64,000 nt of DNA from Ottelia alismoides (taxonomy: Eukaryota; Streptophyta; Magnoliopsida; Alismatales; Hydrocharitaceae), in NCBI GenBank assembly GCA_037367405.1, contig JAZKJV010000154.1:372001-436000 (forward strand). The letters are read 5' to 3'. Position numbers and translations under genes: made by a program. This document shows, one piece after another, positions 57,950-64,000 of the stretch. Under the pieces are notes generated by a model. That model had not been told where the DNA came from and did no database searches. It was given only the letters and a program-made list of their open reading frames with translations. The number at the start of each line of letters is the position of its first letter. The stretch's first letter is position 1.

Positions 57950-59235
57950 AACGTCTATTTAAAAATAAATTCATTGTAATACGACCACTAAGTAATCTAT
58001 CAGAACCAAGTGAATCTCTATGAGTAATGACTCGACTGAAAATACATGGATACGTCCAGGTCGAACTCAAGGACACAAGCAATTAGTTAATTAAATCTAG
58101 ATTTTAAATATTTAATTAAGTGAATAATTAGTGGAATCAATGACAAGCTATGCAATACAAAATGCATGATTTATTCAAGTAATTTTATACAAGTCAAATC
58201 AATTGATAATATGATGCTAAATATATCTCACAACACAAAACAAGATGCAATACAAAAACAAACACATAATTTGCTTGTAACTAATTGAATATCCAATTAG
58301 AATAATTATGCATAGAGTTGTCTAAATGAAACAATCAATGTTACACTCAAAGGTATTTAATTTACTCAATACAATACTGAATGGACCAATCAAAGTTTCA
58401 ATATACAATATCACCTCAATGTAATACTAATCAAGACATGATTATTTAGAATAATAATTCTAAGATCCTAGTTAGATTCTACCATATTAAAGAAGATCAG
58501 AGCATTAAGGAAGCATTTAATGAAGTCATCATGCAAATTAAGATATCTAAATAAAGTTCAAAGGTCACTTAAACACTCTGATTTTTAATTGGAAATTCTC
58601 TGATCAAATCATAGAAATAAGGACATCACATGAAAGAGAATTAAATGACCTTTCAAACAAGACTAATTTCATTCAATTTAGATCGAAGATGCTCAAGATT
58701 TTGAATTAACATTACATGGGCATTTTTGCAAATAAAACATAATTAAAAACATAACAATCACTACAAAAAGTCCAAAACATGGGCTAATTTAATATTACAA
58801 AAGATGTTAGGGTTACTTCTATAAATAAACCTGCACTCAGGATATGTTCAAAATTAGAAAAATAAGGCGGGGCTTATCTTGCAGTTTTTCAGGATGGCAT
58901 GTATGGCTCACATGCTGGGGCTAGGTTTGGGTAGCCACTTTGGTTCGGATTAAGCTTTCGGACATGTGTCTTGAGGTGGCTCTTCGTGCGAGGTCTGGAT
59001 ATATCCGAGGTGACAGGCTTGACTGGAGGCACAACTAATCATGACGACCGTTGGAACATAATGATCGAACGATGACTGTAGTCTGAAGTTGGCCTCTCTG
59101 TTCTCCTCGACAAGGAGGAGCTTTGGCTCTGACGACTCTCATGCTCCTCCTCCATTGATGAGCGCGAAATTCGCCTCTATAATAATGTGGAATTAAGTCG
59201 TAGTACAGAAGACGAATTCGGTTCAGCAAAAATCA
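57950..59235 (-). repeat. family L repeat, partial copy 2
   Basis: Begins near the landmark GTCCAGGTCGAACTCAAGG (about 58048), followed by AT-rich sequence and a short GC-richer end (58870-59200). It lacks the rest of the family. Confidence 0.4.
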
Positions 59236-59254
59236 CGATCTTTGAATGTCGTGG

Positions 59255-62175
59255 AATATTTTAACTTGGCAAGTGTACCAAGGTCGAACATAGGGACACG
59301 ACTGCCTAATGTGTGTATTGAATTTTGATTCATGAAGGCACAATGTCGGTTAATTTCAATTTCAAGTCCTCATGCAAATTATGTTATTTACAAAGCGATG
59401 CCATGATGCATGCAATTTTTTTATCGATTTTTAGGCAAGTTAAAGATGATGCATGAGCAAATATGCAAGAGAAATTATGTACAGATTAAAGACTACAATT
59501 ATACCCTAAAATGTGAGCAACACAATATAGAATGAAATCAGAGTCAATTTGAACACATCAATAAAAATCAGTCATCAGATCAAAGCAAGCCAAGGAGAGC
59601 AGGGTCCCAATTACCACATAAAAACTCATTTCAATTAAAATAGGGGTAAATGAGACAATTAAGCATGCTATAATGTAGAGGACAAAACAAGGATCAAAAC
59701 GACACTAAAATCATGCAATTTGGACCTACGATGCTTAAGTTATGCTAAAAATAGTGCAAGGGCATACTTGTAATAAAAATACAATAAAAATAAAGGATAA
59801 ATATTGCATTTAGGCCCTTGGAAGGACCTAAATGCAATTATGAAAAACCGTCTGGGGTCATGCAATTTTCCCATTGCGCACAGAGACCTTTTTGTAATTT
59901 TGAAAACCTTCGAGGACTTCCCTGTAAAATACCCAGGCACACACGTGAGGCACGTGCCTGGGGACCAAAATGCAAATCTTGAAAACTTCAGGGTCTTTTG
60001 CGTAAATTACCCAAGCCCTCACGTGCAATGCACGTGAGGGCCCAGGCTCGGGAAGAGTCCTCAGCCTCGGGACACGTGGCTTCAACTGGGTGGCTCGGGG
60101 CGAGGTTTGGTCCGCCCGAGCCTGTAGGCATGGATTATAGGCTTGGGTGCTACACGTCTTCATCCTGGCCGTCCGATCCAGATGATTGGACGACAGCTGT
60201 AGTGTCGTCCTCCACCGCAAGTCACCGGAGAAGGCGGGTCTCCGGTGACCTGCCTTCAGCTCCGCCCTGCCTCGCAAGACCCTCCGGTAGTTGTGGAAGC
60301 TCTCTAGAGGTCCGGCGAAGGTCCTGGAGCGGTGATGAGGCTCCATAGTGGTTCAGAAGTGCCGCTCGGTGAAGCCTCGCCAGAGACGAGAAGCTCGATG
60401 GAGCTCAGATGCGAACTCCGGCGATTCAAAGTCCCTGCAGTGGTTAATTTAGCCGAAGCGAGTGCATCATGTGTGCGAGTGATTTGTGAGTGAATGGAGG
60501 CAGTGAAGGCGTCGAGAATGGTGGCCGGAGGGTTTTTCACCGGCGGAGCAGGTGAAGAGGGCGGTCAGTGCGGAGGTGGTTCTGGAGAAGGGGAAGGGGG
60601 TCGGTGAGGATCGGAGTGGTCGGGCGGAGATGGTAGGTAGATCGGATGAGGGTGACTGTGAGTTGTGGAGTCGGGAAAATTAGGAGAAAAAGAAACAAAA
60701 TTCACCTCGCCGGAGCGAGGTGTTGGCGGAGGGAGCAGCTTGGGCTGAGGCTCCATGGGAGCCTCCGGTCGTCGCCCGCAAGGCCAGCTGTTGTCCTCGG
60801 AGCTAAGTGGTGGCCAGAGCCACCGATACACGGCCAAATCGGCCGTGGGTCGACACCAGGAGAGACCCATCTTCGCCTCGACATTCCACCCCTCTGCTGT
60901 CACCGGAGGGGCGAAGGAGGCTAGGGTCAAACCCAAAAATGGTGGACGAGGGTCTCGGTTGACGGAGGAGGGCTTAAATAGGCGGAGGTGGTCAGGGGTT
61001 ACGGTGGTGCGGAGCGTTTTTGAACGGGGTGTTAATGGAGAGGGGGGTAACGGCGAGGGGAGTGGATGATGGTGCGAGGATGGCGGAGGAACGGGCTAGG
61101 TGATGGTGGCATTATGACGAGGAAGGGAGGTCAGAGGATCCTTCCAAAAATGGAAGGGGGTCAAGGGCTCGCCAGGTGAAACCGCCGGTGGGAGGGGGGT
61201 TACGCGAGGTTGATGATAAGCCACAGCCGTTGGATCGTGAGATCCAACGGCTGGAGGTGGAGCGCGTGCGGAGGGCCACGATCAGATCTTAGGATATGAT
61301 CGTGTGGCTAGGAGATAGGTGGGGTGAGTGGTTAGGATTGATCGATGGGGGTGATCTAACAGTGAGGATTTAAAGGGGGACGTGGCACGTTGATGGGCGT
61401 TAGATGATGTGTTGATCGGATGGTTATGGAGAAGCGATGACATGGCAGGAGGGTAGGCGTTAGATGCGAAGGGGATCGTGTGGCTGAGGTTGGGGCGCTA
61501 AAGAGAGGATCAGATCTGATCAGAGATTGATCTGACGGCTGAAGATAAAGCGGGTGATGGATGATGAAGATGAGGGCGATCAGGAGTGATCTAACGACCC
61601 AGGAGGCCGCCGGGTTTCAGAAAGGTAGGCGGGCCACGTGGGCGACCCAGAGGGCGCCACGTGGCCCAATGAGAAAATTCAGAAAATAAATACAAAGAAA
61701 ATTAGAAAAGAAATAGTTAGAGGTCGAATTAGAAAAAAGTCAAAACATGAAAGTTGCTCGTCCTGACGAGATCTACAACTTTCATGTTGGATAAAAAGCC
61801 AAAAGAGGTCATTTGTACAAAAAGTATTTTTTGGGGGTATTTTTAAAGGGATAAAAACACCGATTTTGTGGTTTTGAGGTATTTTTGAATTTTTTAGTAT
61901 TTTTAATGGTCAGTGAATTTTAGACAATTATCCTTTCTAATTTTTAGGGGTTATAGATAATTATAGACAATTTTTTAGTGTTTTTATTGGATTGATTAAG
62001 CAGAGGATTTAATTTGCAGTTTTTAGCATGATGAATACGAGATTCATCATCCGTGCTCTATCGTCGTCCTTGAAGGTCGGAGTAGATGCTTGAACTCCTC
62101 ACGAAAGAGGAGAAAGGATGGTGATGAAGCGAGGGTGTCTGACGAGGCGAGGTGGAGCTCTGATATCGGATGAAA
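59255..62175 (-). mobile_element. non-autonomous LTR-type repeat (LARD-like), family L, copy 3
   Basis: Same landmark order as 24500-28250: GTGTACCAAGGTCGAAC at about 59274, a GC-rich non-coding middle (60.0-61.6 kb), CTCTGCTGTCACCGGAGG at about 60893, and GAGATCTACAACTTTCATG at about 61768. At about 62157 GAGCTCTGATATCGG is, on the minus strand, close to the tRNA-iMet primer site. No gag or pol. Open frames in the GC-rich part (for example 60936-60565) show no domain and are likely chance. Confidence 0.5.
61225..61252. repeat. perfect 12-bp stem hairpin
   Basis: AGCCGTTGGATC, loop GTGA, GATCCAACGGCT. It lies in family L copy 3; copy 1 has a decayed version near 27490. Confidence 0.9.
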
Positions 62176-63659
62176 ATGCGAATATTAAGTTCACGAATGT
62201 CTACATTGCTAGTGTCCTAATAGTCGAAGCACATGAGATATAGGGGTGTGAAAGGGGTTGAATGGAGGGCCAAAGTGGGGTGAACTAATAGAAGGTCTTA
62301 ATGGGTCATTCTTCTAGCAGGAGAAGGAACATCGTCAAAATGAAGGTTGATCTTGAGCATGTAAGAGAGATGGCAGAATAGTACACGAAGATGGTGGATA
62401 TGAGTTGAGTGTAAAATGCTAGTAGATTGAGTGGAATGAGTACGAATAGTGTGAATAAAATTCGTGAAATTAGAAAGGGATGCAACTGAGGCTTACTTGG
62501 AAAGATGGAGAAGAAGATAAAGGATGAAGGAAGGGCCTGGGATTTGAGGCTCAATAACTTTGGGTTGTCACTTCACCACGCTGGCAAGTGTGGAAGCTCA
62601 AGCAGCACATTGCGATGGCTGTAATAAGGCGGTGATAGAACTCTATCATGGTGCTCGAGAACACCACTAACTACAAATCAGAGGTGATTAGGTCTTGGAG
62701 GTTTCGCTCATAATGGGTGGATCAATTGGATAGTTGATGGAGGGGGCTTTTGATTGCGAGGAAGAAGGTGGTCTGGCGGTTCATGGAGGTGGTTTCAACC
62801 ACCTCCAGATGGAGCACGTGAGGGGAAAGAAAACTATGGAAGGGTTGGTAAGGATGGCGGTTGTGAGAGATATCAATTAGAAGTTGAATCGAAGGAAGAG
62901 GAGTCGTGAGGAGGTTAGAAAAAATGGGGGAAGTAGGGAACTTGCGTCGCTTCGAGGAGGCAGGAGGGAGGTCGAAGATGAGCAGACACAATCCGATGAA
63001 GATCATATGACACTGATTTGGGCGTAATAGAATGGCTGTGATGGACCTGATCAAATGATTTTGTAAAACAATGGAGAATACATCAAATAAACTGCGGAAT
63101 TGAAAGGTGACAAGTAAAATTACCTAGAAATGCAAGGAAAAGGCCTCGACTTGGCCCTAAGATTAAGGAGACATAACCACATATAGGAGTACCTCCGGCA
63201 ATGGTGGATCACGTCCCGAGCACCTCAAGCACGATGTAAACCCGATGGATCGCTCGATGTAACCAAGCTCTACACATCTGAAGTGGGTTTAAGGGGTCTT
63301 ATACACTGAGAGGGATCAAATTCAAAAAATGGGGTGGATGGTTTTATTTATACATAGGTAACCTTTGACCTATGGCTTTTATGCGAATCGATGCACGTAC
63401 GAGGAAGAAGAGTATCCAACATGTAGGAGGGATATAAGATGCAGAGATCTTGTGAAGAAAGAAAGCTCAAATACTGGCTACATCGATCATAGTAAATTAG
63501 AGAAAATAGGAGGTTAGTCGTCTGATAGCAACATGCCTACGAAGATCAGGGAGTTGGTCGAGATCAACTCAAACACACACCCCATTGGTCCACATAAGCC
63601 ACTAGAAGACAAAACAAAAATAAAAAGGAGAAATAATTAGAAATAAAATATTAAATGAA
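62176..63659. other. unassigned, possibly LTR of family L copy 3
   Basis: Mixed composition; a plausible place for the 5' LTR of the minus-strand family L copy, but no second LTR copy was matched. Includes a 22-bp palindrome at 62785-62806 (GGAGGTGGTT, TC, AACCACCTCC). Confidence 0.3.
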
Positions 63660-64000
63660 TTTATTAAATTAAAGTCAAAAACATGAAAAATGTTTATTAT
63701 TTTATGTACTATTTTATGTAATTTTTATTTATTTCTATTAACATATTTATTGTATATTAATTTTTACAAGTGTATTTATAGGTATAAATACCCATATATT
63801 ATGTATTTATTTTTTATTTTTTATTTTAGATTTTATTATTTTATGTACATAATTTTTATAATTGTAGTATATTTAATTATGTATTTACATATTTTTATTT
63901 TTTTCGAGTTTATTTGCATACTTAAATAAATATGGGTATGTATAACATATGCATAATATACCTATATAATTTACGGTATTATTTATTTTAATGATTTTTT
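63660..64000. other. very AT-rich sequence, no gene
   Basis: Long T- and A-rich stretches with TATTTAT-type steps. The open frame here is composition-driven. Confidence 0.6.

Noticed and set aside
60565..60936. 123-codon minus-strand frame
   Set aside because: Pro-rich, in the GC-rich middle of family L copy 3; not conserved in copy 1.
63690..63929. 79-codon Tyr/Phe/Ile-rich plus-strand frame
   Set aside because: Arises from T/A-rich low complexity; no initiation context or domain.

Overview
The window is nuclear DNA of a flowering plant, probably a monocot. Genes carry introns, a lipase gene has a very GC-rich first exon, and most of the sequence is transposable elements of plant type: Ty1/copia, TRIM-like, L1, tRNA-derived SINE, hAT, MULE, CACTA, Tourist-like MITE and a Helitron end. 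The species cannot be told from sequence alone. I see no prokaryotic or organellar genes, rRNA, true tRNA or CRISPR array.

Layout. 0.1-9 kb: a decayed copia gag-pol split by a 5.17-kb hAT element (exact 8-bp target duplication) and cut off on the right by a 1.3-kb TRIM-like LTR element. 9.3-11.1 kb: an array of about 670-bp direct repeats. 12.3-13.5 kb: the last two exons of an mRNA-export adaptor gene of the FoP/ALY type. 14.55-16.54 kb: a Pack-MULE carrying a caleosin gene fragment with introns; a SINE sits in one of those introns and a second SINE lies at 17.3 kb. 18-21 kb: AT-rich DNA with small duplications. 21.2-23.7 kb: a second dead copia element with a hAT-type MITE inside. 24.5-28.3 kb: a non-autonomous LTR-type repeat. 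28.55-30.0 kb: a second MULE-type element filled with GC-rich minisatellite. 31.5-32.4 kb: two MITEs. 33.5-36.7 kb (minus strand): an intact five-exon class 3 lipase gene with TATA box, the best host gene here. 38.0 kb: a Helitron 3' end. 39.8-47.1 kb: a CACTA element carrying a broken cyclic-nucleotide-gated channel (CNGC) fragment, inserted in one copy of a tandem host duplication whose other copy keeps the empty site. 47.8-50.4 kb: hAT MITEs and a strong foldback hairpin. 50.8-57.9 kb: an L1 on the minus strand nested in an older L1 on the plus strand. 57.9-62.2 kb: two more copies of the non-autonomous LTR-type repeat. 62.2-64 kb: nothing recognisable, then AT-rich sequence.

Only the lipase gene and perhaps the FoP/ALY-type gene look functional. 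Everything else is mobile DNA or its debris. The most informative parts are two DNA transposons that captured host gene pieces with introns (caleosin in a MULE, CNGC in a CACTA) and several nested insertions with exact target duplications. I found no new multi-gene system. Boundaries given to the base come from reading target duplications and termini; protein assignments come from motif recognition without database searches.
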